This document shows positions 26,168 through 34,484 of a DNA stretch of 64,000 bases, one piece after another. A model generated the notes under the pieces. That model was given only the letters and a program-made list of their open reading frames with translations, was not told the DNA's origin and searched no databases. Within the stretch, counting starts at the first letter, position 1. Each line of letters starts with the position of its first letter. Made by a program: the position numbers and the translations under genes. The stretch is taken from the NCBI RefSeq assembly GCF_000340435.2, contig NZ_CP011883.2, positions 3,332,687 through 3,396,686 of the forward strand. The letters run 5' to 3'. Origin of the DNA: Mycobacterium haemophilum DSM 44634. Lineage in GTDB: Bacteria; Actinomycetota; Actinomycetes; Mycobacteriales; Mycobacteriaceae.

Positions 26168-26230
26168 TTCGGTTACTTTCTCCTGAACTCTACAATTAAC
26201 ATATCGCTGGCAGATCTATTCGCCGGTAAC
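26168..26230 (-). promoter_or_regulatory. Conserved leader of PPE-like gene C
   Basis: It contains the same AACATATCGCTGGCAGATCT block and CAGGAGAAAG Shine-Dalgarno found before the PPE-like genes at 22053 and 54226. Confidence 0.6.
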
Positions 26231-26318
26231 AAACCGTGCGTAGCTAAGCTGTGACACGATCCTCATCCGTTGTCCTTGTATGCACCTGGTACAGCAGCCC
26301 GCGAGCATTAAACGGAAA

Positions 26319-26780
26319 TTAATCATCCTCGAGAAGATTCAGACTCTTCTTGTTGTCCTCGTCAGTGTGAATATATTTCGATGCGGCTTCCTTTAGGCTC
26401 CAGGAGAACCGCTTGCCGATGTCCGCGCCTCGATCGGTATGCACCTGGTACAGCTTTCCGCGAGCATTAAAAAACCTCGCCGACAAAGCTGATACACTAT
26501 CCTTCCCCGGCGCGGGAATCTTGGTCATCACCGGGGCCTTCTTGGCATTTGCTATTGAAATCTGGTGAGCTATCTCCACCATTTTGGTGCTCACCTCTGT
26601 CATGCCATCCGGGTTTGCCCGTATCTGCTCCACGTCCTTCAGTAACGACAGATTCAACATTGATAGCGACGGATCCAAGTTTGTTGATGACTGATCCAAG
26701 TTTGTTAGCGGCGGATCCACGTTTTGTGGGGGTATATCCTCTAAGCCTTTCGGGTCATCATCATCCGAAAAATCAATCAC
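26319..26780 (-). CDS. PE-like protein with N-terminal extension (copy C)
   Basis: A 153-residue protein. Its core (about residues 58-140, TEVSTKMVEIAHQISIANAK to WSLKEAASKYIHTD) is nearly the same as copies A and B and ends in a YxxxD motif (YIHTD). The N-terminal about 57 residues are unrelated to copy B in sequence: acidic MIDFSDDDDPKG, then short repeats of the (T/S)NLD type encoded by related 20-25-bp DNA repeats. The PPE-like gene C follows. Confidence 0.8.
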   Translation of the reverse strand: MIDFSDDDDPKGLEDIPPQNVDPPLTNLDQSSTNLDPSLSMLNLSLLKDVEQIRANPDGMTEVSTKMVEIAHQISIANAKKAPVMTKIPAPGKDSVSALSARFFNARGKLYQVHTDRGADIGKRFSWSLKEAASKYIHTDEDNKKSLNLLEDD

Positions 26781-26868
26781 TAGTACTCCCTCTCAATCGC
26801 TTAGTTATTTCAAACGGTTATCACAAACGCTATAGAAAACCTCATCATTTTCAGTTTTCGGGAAGTCT

Positions 26869-27096
26869 TTAGAGTTCGATGGATATCCCAGGCATATAGG
26901 ATGCGCATCCTCCGTGGCTTCGAAGTGCTCGCCACCTCGCATTATTTGAAGTACTCGCATCTAGCATTATTTTTAAAAAAAGGAGATTCGCAAAAAGCGA
27001 ATTATCCAGGAGCATGTAAATTTCCTTGCTGTCACGCGTTATCGGAGAACCCGGCCCCTTAACTCCGTCGACCTCGACTGGTAAACGAACAGCCAT
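26869..27096 (-). pseudogene. 5' fragment of a further PPE-like gene
   Basis: A 75-codon frame begins MAVRLPVEVDGVKGPGSPIT, which parallels the LPPEVNVKSIRGPGSKPM start of the short PPE-like genes, then runs into unrelated sequence. The PPE fold is absent. It is probably a truncated copy. Confidence 0.55.
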
Positions 27097-27423
27097 TCAC
27101 GGTCCTACCGGTTTTCCTCCTAATAGCAGACACATACGCATACGCCTTTCACGCAACGTGCCCCTGCCCTTTTACCGGCCGTCGGGGCCGAGGGGAACAT
27201 CCTTGTGGATGAGTCACTAGCACTTCCTCTCGACCGCCTTAGTTGCGGGAACCTCACCATAACGTATCAGACACGTTAACTTATCAGACACGTTGATGCA
27301 TCAGAAACATTAGGGTATCAGACGAGTTACAGCAAGTGGGGTTGCCCCTAGGGCTCCGGCGTTGTTGACAGCAGGCTTGTGAGCTGGGGATTTGTGGGTT
27401 GGGGAGCTCGAGGCGGCGGTCAG

Positions 27424-27760
27424 CGGTAAGGGCGGGTGGCGCGGCAGGCCTCGGTGATGTTGTCGGCAGCAGCCAGGCGGTGCAGTTGATCGCGGCGTTG
27501 CGGATGGCCCCGAGGATCTGCGCGCTGTTGCCTGTGTGGGCGTGGTGACCGTCCTCGCCGAAAGTGACGTCGCGGGACCCAGTGAACGCGGTTTTCGATG
27601 CCCCAGTGCTGGCGCCGCCAGCCCGCGATGGTGAGGTCTAGCGTGCTCGAAGGACAGGCTGCAGACGGCGTGGATGACCTCGACGCTGGATTGGCCGATG
27701 GCGTTCACAAGACGTTCGCGGGTGATCCGAATGACCTGCTTACCGTAGGGGAAGCCGATT
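27424..27760 (-). pseudogene. ISAs1-family transposase remnant
   Basis: The minus strand shows RQHWGIENRVHW, GNSAQILGAIRNAAINC-like sequence in shifted frames and LAAADNITEACRATRPYR at the end, the C-terminal part of an ISAs1-type DDE transposase. An upstream frame gives NAIGQSSVEVIHAVCSL. Several frameshifts are present and no ends were identified. Confidence 0.7.
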
Positions 27761-27849
27761 CCTTGTGCCGCGGTGAGGATTTACAGCGTCCGCCGCTCGA
27801 CTCGACCGTTGCTGTTGTGCGGCACGGCGCCGCCGGCACTCGGCGCTTT

Positions 27850-28190
27850 ACCCACCCCCGTTAGCCGGCCCGACCGGACCACCTCCGGCTCCGAACCGGC
27901 CGGCAACATCGGCACCTGCGGACCACCGCCGAACGCAGCACCACCCCGCACCGTCAGCCCTGTTGGCCGCCCGACCTACTCCTTAACTACGGTCCCAGCA
28001 ACGCCTCACGTGCCAGCACCCTCTGCCATCTCCACCGACTTCAGTAGGCTCCTCGTCCCTCGACTGGTCCGCGAGGTACCCGCCGCCAATGCCAATTGGC
28101 AACGGAGTCGGCAATGAAGTTGACGCCCCAATCACCCATCCGGCCAACATGTTTAGCGTTGCGGCCACGAGAATGGAGGGTGAGAATTGC
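27850..28190 (-). pseudogene. C-terminal remnant of a PPE gene
   Basis: Minus-strand pieces PLPIGIGGGYLADQSRDEE and PTGLTVRGGAAFGGGPQVP with PMLPAGSEPEVV match the C-terminus of the PPE gene at 23461-24651 (PIGIGGYLEGRSREEP; GGGLFGGAPRAPMLPASWEP). Frameshifts and a stop separate them. The N-terminal PPE domain is missing. Confidence 0.75.
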
Positions 28191-28349
28191 CGCCAAGGTC
28201 AACATATCGATGATTCCAAATCATAAGTCGATAATCGGGCCTAGAATAACCGACTCGATGAGCTGCAACACGACGACCACTACGTCAATGGTCATCATCA
28301 GCAAAGTCGCGACAATGTGGTAAGTGCCAGGAACAGAGCGTCGAAGAGT

Positions 28350-28640
28350 CGACGAAATTCATTGACGGTCAACGCGATCAGCACGGTCGGGGTGGGTGCG
28401 GTGTCGCGTTCGGTGGCAATGGCCACGGCGCGTTGCGGCACCGGACGCGGGCTGTAGCACGCAGGACGGCGTGCTCGCCGGTGGTGTCGTTGCGACCGAT
28501 CAGCAGACGGATCAGCAAATGATGGACACCGATGTCAGTGTCGTCTTCGGCCAGTAGACGAAACCACACCCAGGAGTACAGCCGTGGACCGTGGGCGCCG
28601 GCGGAGTGTGCCCGCCAAGCATGTGTCGGGATCAGCGCGG
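28350..28640 (-). pseudogene. IS701-type transposase C-terminal remnant
   Basis: GPRLYSWVWFRLLAEDDTD and HHLLIRLLIGRNDTTGEHAV, followed in another frame by TERDTAPTPTVLIALTVNEF, resemble the end of large actinobacterial DDE transposases (IS701-like, from memory). Internal sequence is deleted. It abuts the repeated 3' end of the Rv1006-like gene. Confidence 0.55.
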
Positions 28641-28655
28641 GGTAGGCACACAGTG

Positions 28656-30413
28656 TCATTGGCCGTTGGCCGATGTCAGGTTGCCACGCGGAATATCCAG
28701 CGTAGCAACCGGATACAACCCGGAGAGGTCCCGGCCGTCGCGGGCCAACGCCATCGGCGGATAGTTCACCACATGTGAACCACCTGGCTTGTGCTGCTGC
28801 CACTCCACCGACGCCCGCAGCGTGTAATGCCCAGGCGCCAAACCACCCAGGTCGACGTGCACCGATTCGCTGGCCGATGCCGGGCCAGGCTCCTCGCGTG
28901 ATTGGCTGGAGTCATCACGGACCAACGCCTTAAGGTTGACCGTTGCCGGTAACGTACGAACCACTGCGCCCGAGAAATCCACCAATTTGTAGCCGGGTCG
29001 CCAATTTTCGCTGGTCGCCGCGGACCCGTAGTTGGTCCACACGACGGCTATCGTCGCCACGTTACCTTGTATCGATTGCGATCCCGGCCGCGCCTCGACC
29101 GAGTACCGGTAGCCCGCGGCGGCATTGGCTTGCGCCCAAAGTCGATACAACCTCGGGTCCATCGCCGATGTCGAATCCCGATCCGGGAAGCTGGCACTCG
29201 ACGTCATCGACACGTGATACTTGATGACGTCGCGCAGGCCCTTTTCATAGTAAGACCGCGGGTCGGCTCCGTTTGGCAACTGGCACCACTCAGTGATCAC
29301 CGGCGCCGACGCGAGCCGCTGCCGGATCGCAGTCACGACTACATCTTTGGACTGCACGTAGTGAGAGTCGTTGGACTCGGCCCATGCCGGCAACGGCGCC
29401 GAGACGCCCAGGCGATCGGCGCGGATGCCTACCGGCGCGGACAGTCTTTTAGTCACGTCGTCGGCGAGCAGTTCGCGCACGATCTCTGGGTTTTCCGGAT
29501 TGACCACCAATTGTGTATGGGGAAAAGCGTTTACGTTCGCCGCTACCAGCCGCCGAATCGATGCGATGGTGATGCTTTGATCGGTGAACTGGCTGTAATA
29601 CCCCAGGGTCGCGACGCTTTGTTCAGGCTCTGCACCTGGCGCCCCGAGCACGTCACGCAAATACGCTATGTGGTTCTCGCTGAAGTCCCCATATCCGGAG
29701 AATTCGAAAACGCTGAGCCGCTCATCGCCGTCATAGCGCCGACCCAGCGCGGCAAGCAGCTGCTCAAAACCGTTGAGGTAGGTGGGATCATTCCAGTTCG
29801 GCACTACCTGCGTCGTCCCGGATATAGGACTGCTGGGTGGCCCAGAATAGTCGGCGCTGGTGCCGGGAACCGCCCGCACCCAGTCGGGAATCGCAATGTT
29901 GGTGTTGTCCGGGGAAGAGCCGTTGCAACAGGAATTGTAGGCGTACACGCGGAGCATCAGTCGCATGCCACGGTTAGCCAACTTCGTTAACGCGTCGTCG
30001 ATGACGCTGAAGTCGTATTTGCGATCGTCGGGGGCGTCGGGGGGCAGCATGCGCGGATCAGTGGGCTGCAATTGACGCCACGCGACACGGATACTGGCGT
30101 CATGTGACGCAGGCCACGCCGGATACCGCCGCTGCGCGGGATTACCTTGCGGGAAAAGCGGTTCCAAAAGATCTTCGTATTGGCCGCGCAGCGGGTTGGG
30201 AAGCTCCTGCACGGTAGTCGGTATGGCCGGACTGACCATCGCGTTGAGTGGTCCGGGTTCGGTCTGATGACCACACCCGGTCAGGACCAGCCCCGCGCAT
30301 GCGGCAACAACTACCGTGCTTTTCCCCAACATACGAACCATCGCTGCCAGTACTAACGCGCGCCCAGCGACAACGCCTCGCGGTCGGCGAGAAACGGCAT
30401 CGGCATCCAGCAC
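28656..30413 (-). CDS. Exported lipoprotein, glycosidase-like (DUF4832 type; Rv1006-like)
   Basis: A 585-residue lipoprotein. A hydrophobic segment ends in the lipobox LVLTGCG (Cys near residue 47). A TIM-barrel-like region follows (RVAWRQLQPTDPRMLPP; LMLRVYAYNSCC; FEFSGYGDFSENH), then a beta-rich C-terminal domain (HVDLGGLAPGHYTLRASVEW). This fits DUF4832/beta-galactosidase-like proteins. It resembles H37Rv Rv1006. An internal ATG nearer the signal (residue 25) may be the true start. Its 3' end is duplicated at 23010-23372. Confidence 0.8.
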   Translation of the reverse strand: MLDADAVSRRPRGVVAGRALVLAAMVRMLGKSTVVVAACAGLVLTGCGHQTEPGPLNAMVSPAIPTTVQELPNPLRGQYEDLLEPLFPQGNPAQRRYPAWPASHDASIRVAWRQLQPTDPRMLPPDAPDDRKYDFSVIDDALTKLANRGMRLMLRVYAYNSCCNGSSPDNTNIAIPDWVRAVPGTSADYSGPPSSPISGTTQVVPNWNDPTYLNGFEQLLAALGRRYDGDERLSVFEFSGYGDFSENHIAYLRDVLGAPGAEPEQSVATLGYYSQFTDQSITIASIRRLVAANVNAFPHTQLVVNPENPEIVRELLADDVTKRLSAPVGIRADRLGVSAPLPAWAESNDSHYVQSKDVVVTAIRQRLASAPVITEWCQLPNGADPRSYYEKGLRDVIKYHVSMTSSASFPDRDSTSAMDPRLYRLWAQANAAAGYRYSVEARPGSQSIQGNVATIAVVWTNYGSAATSENWRPGYKLVDFSGAVVRTLPATVNLKALVRDDSSQSREEPGPASASESVHVDLGGLAPGHYTLRASVEWQQHKPGGSHVVNYPPMALARDGRDLSGLYPVATLDIPRGNLTSANGQ

Positions 30414-30825
30414 GTGGACAATAACGCCTCCATTGCATCGCCCGGGACAGGGCCGGACAACACAGCGGTGGTTACCTCACTGCGCGAGCACCGGGTTAGC
30501 AGGCTGCGCGGCACAGGGTCCTCCGAGGTGGCACATGTTCCCATCCGGGCGGCTGCCCAATCAGGGGATGGTCGTCGTCAAGGCTGCTTCTCCCCCATGC
30601 ACTCCCGATGCGCAGTGGAGAGGCCAGCGTCGTTCGCGTTGCTGTCTGTGGGTGTATTCGGCCGGGGCAGGTCACGAATTGATAGTGCGCAGCCTATCAC
30701 CCAGGGCCGGCTCGGCTCAGCTGGATCGGCGCGACGGCCTGGCGCCAAGCGAGGCCCTAAGTGGCGCCTAAGTGATACCCAGCCGCCAGACTCACAAGTG
30801 AGACAGCTCACAATCTGGGCCGAGG
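30414..30825. other. Intergenic space, divergent promoters
   Basis: About 410 bases between two divergent genes. I see no convincing coding sequence: the frames here lack good starts and family resemblance. It should hold the promoter of the Rv1006-like gene. Confidence 0.4.
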
Positions 30826-30826
30826 T

Positions 30827-30853
30827 TGTCACGCCAGTCCGGCCTGCGGTGTC
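30827..30853 (+). promoter_or_regulatory. Candidate ECF41-type promoter
   Basis: TGTCACG at 30827-30833 and TGTC at 30850-30853 are 16 bases apart. They resemble the ECF41 sigma-factor promoter (TGTCACA, 16 bases, CGTC) and lie 60 bases upstream of the oxidoreductase start. The second box differs from consensus at one base. Such auto-regulation is typical when the sigma gene is in the same operon. Confidence 0.5.
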
Positions 30854-30912
30854 TCAAAGGCATAGATCCGTTAGGGACCACGTCAGCACCCGCACAAGCT
30901 AGGAGACACCCA

Positions 30913-32109
30913 ATGACCGAGATGACCGACCACCGCACTCATGTCGTCGTTGTCGGCGGCGGATACGCCGGAACACTGGCCGCCAACCATCTGCGGCTGC
31001 GCCGCGACATCGACATCACACTCGTGAATCCCCGTCCGGTCTTCGTCGAGCGAATCCGCCTGCATCAGGTGGTCGCCAGCACCGCCGCCGCGACCCTCGC
31101 TTACGACACGCTGCTCAGCGCCGGGATCCGGCTGGTCGTCGACACCGTCTCCGGTATTGACACCGGAGACCGGCAGGTCCTGTTGGCCTCGGGTGCCGTG
31201 CTGAACTACGACTACCTGATCTACGCCGTGGGCAGCACTGGCACGACGCCCGCCACACCATCCGGGGTGCCCGGCGCAGCCGAATTCGCTTATTCGGTAG
31301 CCGAACTGGAGAGCGCTCACCGGCTGAGGTACGTGGTCACCGATCTGCCTGTTACCGCTCCCATCACGGTGGTCGGCGGCGGATTGACCGGTATCGAAAC
31401 GGCTTCCGAGCTGGCCGAGCAAGGTCGCTCGGTGACGCTGGTGTGTGGCGGCATCCTAGGGCCGTCGTTAAGCAACCTGGGCCGGCGCTCGGTGACGAAG
31501 CAGCTACGCAAGCTCGGTGTGGACGTGCGCGAGTCCGTGGCCGCCACCGAGGTGCGGTGGGACGCGGTGGTACTCGGCGACGGCGCGGTACTACCCAGCG
31601 CCGCGACCGTGTGGACGGTGGGATTCGCTGTGCCCGACTTGGCCGCACGCAGCGGGCTACGCACCGACGCCGTGGGCCGGCTCCTCACCGACGAAACGCT
31701 GACCAGCGTTGACGACGATCGCGTCGTCGCTGCCGGTGACGCCGCCGCACCATCAGGCCACCCGTTGCGGATGAGCTGTCAAGCCGCTGGGCCGTTGGGC
31801 GCCCAAGCCGCCAACACCGTGCTCAGCCGTATCGCCGGAAATGAGCCGGCGAAACTGAACCAGGCGTTCGTCGGGCAGTGCATCAGCCTGGGCCGCTCGC
31901 ACGCCACCTTCCAGCTCGCGCACACCGACGACACCCCGATGAATGTGGTCGTGGGCGGCCGGGTAGCCGCGTCCATCAAAGAATCGATCTGCAAGGCCAC
32001 CGTGTGGTCCATCCGGCGCGAGGCGACCAGACCCGGCTCGTACTTCTGGCTCAAGGGCGGCAATAGGCCCGCAAGGTTGGCGGCCAACCAGCAGGTCGCT
32101 CTGCGATGA
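30913..32109 (+). CDS. FAD/NAD(P)-dependent oxidoreductase (NDH-2-like)
   Basis: A 398-residue pyridine nucleotide-disulfide oxidoreductase-type flavoprotein. VVVVGGGYAGTLAANHL is the FAD-binding motif, ITVVGGGLTGIETASELAE the NAD(P) motif and VVAAGDAA the second FAD segment. The frame is open to 30826, but the ATG at 30913 follows AGGAGACACCC. It overlaps the sigma-factor gene by 4 bases (ATGA). An oxidoreductase next to an ECF41 sigma factor is the recurring arrangement for that sigma group, so it is its likely main target. Confidence 0.88.
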   Translation: MTEMTDHRTHVVVVGGGYAGTLAANHLRLRRDIDITLVNPRPVFVERIRLHQVVASTAAATLAYDTLLSAGIRLVVDTVSGIDTGDRQVLLASGAVLNYDYLIYAVGSTGTTPATPSGVPGAAEFAYSVAELESAHRLRYVVTDLPVTAPITVVGGGLTGIETASELAEQGRSVTLVCGGILGPSLSNLGRRSVTKQLRKLGVDVRESVAATEVRWDAVVLGDGAVLPSAATVWTVGFAVPDLAARSGLRTDAVGRLLTDETLTSVDDDRVVAAGDAAAPSGHPLRMSCQAAGPLGAQAANTVLSRIAGNEPAKLNQAFVGQCISLGRSHATFQLAHTDDTPMNVVVGGRVAASIKESICKATVWSIRREATRPGSYFWLKGGNRPARLAANQQVALR

Positions 32110-33020
32110 CGCGCGCACCGACCGGTGGTGAGCACGCGGAGCGGTTCACCCTGCTGCGCCCGTTACTGTTCACCATCGCCTACGAAATCCTCGGCTCGGC
32201 AACAAAATCCGACGACGTGTTGCAGGACAGCTATCTGCGGTGGGCTGGCGTTGACCTGGCGACCGTGCGCGATACCAAGTCCTACCTGGCCCAGCTGGTC
32301 ACCCGCCAAGCGCTCAACGCGTTGCGGGCCGACGCCCGCCGCCGCGAAGAGTACGTGGGGCCGTGGCTGCCGGAGCCGCTGCTTCTCGACGACCAGGACC
32401 CCTCGGCCGACATCGTCCTGGCGGAATCAGTTTCGATGGCGATGCTGGTCCTGTTGGAAACGCTAAGCCCCGACGAACGAGCGGTGTTCGTGCTGCGGGA
32501 GGTGTTCGGATTCAGCTACGACGAGATTGCCGACGCGGTGGGTAAACCGGCGCCAACCATCCGGCAGGTCGCCCACCGGGCACGCGAACACGTACGGGCG
32601 CGGCGGAGAAGATTCGCCACTGTGGATCCACAGCGCAATGCGGAGATCACCACTGCGTTCCTGGCCACGGCGGCCAGCGGTGACGTCGAGGCCCTGATGG
32701 CAATGCTCGCGCCCGACGCCACCTGGGTAGCCGATAGTGGCGGCAAGGTGAGCGCTGCCCGCCGACCCGTTGCCGGCGCATCGCGGGTGGCCAGGGCCAT
32801 CGTCGGGCTGATGCGCAAGATGCACGAGGTGTGGGCGACGCTGCGCGTGGAGATGGTGACCTGTAACAGTGCTCCGGCGGTCTTGCTCTACCACAAGGAA
32901 CGCCTTGAGATGGTGGTCACGTTGGAGATCGCCGACAACAAGATCACGAACTTCTACGTGATGCGCAACCCCGACAAACTGGCGACCGTGGCGACCACAC
33001 GCGCGATCAGCCGGGACTAG
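32106..33020 (+). CDS. ECF41-family RNA polymerase sigma factor (SigJ-like)
   Basis: A 304-residue sigma factor. Region 2 (LLFTIAYEILGSATKSDDVL, then QDSYLRW) and region 4 (LSPDERAVFVLREVFGFSYD, then EIADAVG) are followed by a SnoaL-like C-terminal domain of about 120 residues that controls activity in this group. The ECF41 signature NPDKL is present. The usual DGGGK is seen as DSGGK. No anti-sigma gene is adjacent, as expected for ECF41. It is co-transcribed with the oxidoreductase. I recall no counterpart at this place in H37Rv. Confidence 0.9.
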   Translation: MTRAPTGGEHAERFTLLRPLLFTIAYEILGSATKSDDVLQDSYLRWAGVDLATVRDTKSYLAQLVTRQALNALRADARRREEYVGPWLPEPLLLDDQDPSADIVLAESVSMAMLVLLETLSPDERAVFVLREVFGFSYDEIADAVGKPAPTIRQVAHRAREHVRARRRRFATVDPQRNAEITTAFLATAASGDVEALMAMLAPDATWVADSGGKVSAARRPVAGASRVARAIVGLMRKMHEVWATLRVEMVTCNSAPAVLLYHKERLEMVVTLEIADNKITNFYVMRNPDKLATVATTRAISRD

Positions 33021-33126
33021 CCCGGCGACGATGCGCGCCGCGACGCGGCGTGAGGAGAAGGCGAGCCAATCCAACCTCGGCGACGCCCGGGGGTGCGAAA
33101 ATCCGCTGTTCTGTCAAGCTAGGGCG

Positions 33127-34380
33127 GTGCGAATCGAGCGGCTCGGCGATCTTGGCGGCGCACCCCAGGTGCTGCGCGCTCTCGGCGACGCCACCACCGG
33201 GCTCGATTTGCCGCCGCCCGCTGCTTTGACCGGCGATTGGTTCGACGCGCTGGCAGTAATCGCACCGAGCCTGTCAGTACAACCGGTGGACGTCGACGAC
33301 GCGTTCGCAGTCCAGTTAGGCGCACGAACACCCGATTCGGCAGCAGTGGGCGGCGGCTGGGTCGGCTACCTGTCCTACCCGGACCCCGCAGCCGACGGGC
33401 AGCCAAACCGGATCCCCGAAGCCGCCGGCGGTTGGACCGACTGTGTGCTGCGTCGCGACCGTAGCGCGCAGTGGTGGTACGAGAGCCTGTCCGGTGCACC
33501 GATGCCCGGCTGGCTGGCCGCCGCACTAGCAACAACGCCGGGGCCCGCGCGAGACTGCCAGATCGACTGGGACAGGGCAGACTGGGGGGCCCATCGCGAC
33601 GGCGTACTTGCCTGCCTGGAGGCGATCCGTGCCGGCGAGATCTACCAAGCGTGTGTGTGCACACAGTTCACCGGGACCGTCACCGGCGCCCCGCTGGACT
33701 TCTTCATCGGTGGGGTGGCACGCACCGCTCCGGCGCGTGCCGCTTATGTCGCTGGACCGTGGGGTGCGGTGGCATCGCTATCCCCGGAGCTATTCCTTCG
33801 ACGCCGTGGTGCCGTCGTGACGTCCAGCCCGATCAAAGGCACCTTGCCGTTGCAGGCCTGGCCGTCGGCATTGCGGGCTTCGGCCAAAGAGGTGGCCGAG
33901 AACATCATGATCGTGGATCTGGTGCGTAATGACCTCGGCCGAGTAGCCATTACCGGCACGGTCACCGTACCCGAGCTGTTGGTGGTACGGCGCGCGCCGG
34001 GCGTGTGGCACCTGGTCTCCACGGTGTCGGCCCAGGTTCCCGTCGAGCTGCCAACGGCGGTGCTGCTAGACGCCGCCTTCCCGGCTGCCTCGATAACTGG
34101 AACCCCCAAGCTAAGGGCCCGCCAATTGATTTCGCAATGGGAACCCCGACGCCGTGGGATATATTGCGGCACAGTTGGTTTGGCGTCCCCCATCGCCGGT
34201 TGCGAGCTGAACGTCGCGATCCGAACCGTCGAATTCGACACCACCGGTAACGCCGTGCTGGGAGTCGGCGGCGGGATCACCGCCGACTCCGATCCCGACG
34301 CTGAATGGCAGGAGTGCCTGCATAAGGCGGCACCCATCGTCGGGCTACCATCTGTCGCGACCGCGGCGTCGGTCGGTTAG
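33127..34380 (+). CDS. pabB: Aminodeoxychorismate synthase component I
   Basis: A chorismate-utilising enzyme for p-aminobenzoate and so folate. The C-terminal half has SSPIKGTLP, NIMIVDLVRNDLGRVA, VWHLVSTVSA, ITGTPKLRA and the C-terminal VGGGITADSDPDAEW, all typical of the TrpE/PabB fold. From the GTG at 33127 it is 417 residues, and the N-terminus (RIERLGDLGGAPQVLRALGD) matches the mycobacterial family. An upstream ATG at 33031 in frame would give 449. Confidence 0.93.
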   Translation: MRIERLGDLGGAPQVLRALGDATTGLDLPPPAALTGDWFDALAVIAPSLSVQPVDVDDAFAVQLGARTPDSAAVGGGWVGYLSYPDPAADGQPNRIPEAAGGWTDCVLRRDRSAQWWYESLSGAPMPGWLAAALATTPGPARDCQIDWDRADWGAHRDGVLACLEAIRAGEIYQACVCTQFTGTVTGAPLDFFIGGVARTAPARAAYVAGPWGAVASLSPELFLRRRGAVVTSSPIKGTLPLQAWPSALRASAKEVAENIMIVDLVRNDLGRVAITGTVTVPELLVVRRAPGVWHLVSTVSAQVPVELPTAVLLDAAFPAASITGTPKLRARQLISQWEPRRRGIYCGTVGLASPIAGCELNVAIRTVEFDTTGNAVLGVGGGITADSDPDAEWQECLHKAAPIVGLPSVATAASVG

Positions 34381-34484
34381 CCCCAGCGGAATTTCTGATA
34401 ACGCTCACAACGCAGGCCCCGCAAACCTAAGCTCCAGCAGATAGACCCGTGTATCGCGAGTCGACAGCGAGTTGGGGGTCGGTG

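Noticed and set aside
18404..28640. Prophage or complete ESX locus
   Set aside because: No phage structural genes and no ecc or mycP genes are present; only secreted substrates and dead transposases are seen.
30414..30902. 162-codon plus-strand frame upstream of the oxidoreductase gene
   Set aside because: No recognisable family, poor start context and it overlaps the real start region; treated as intergenic.
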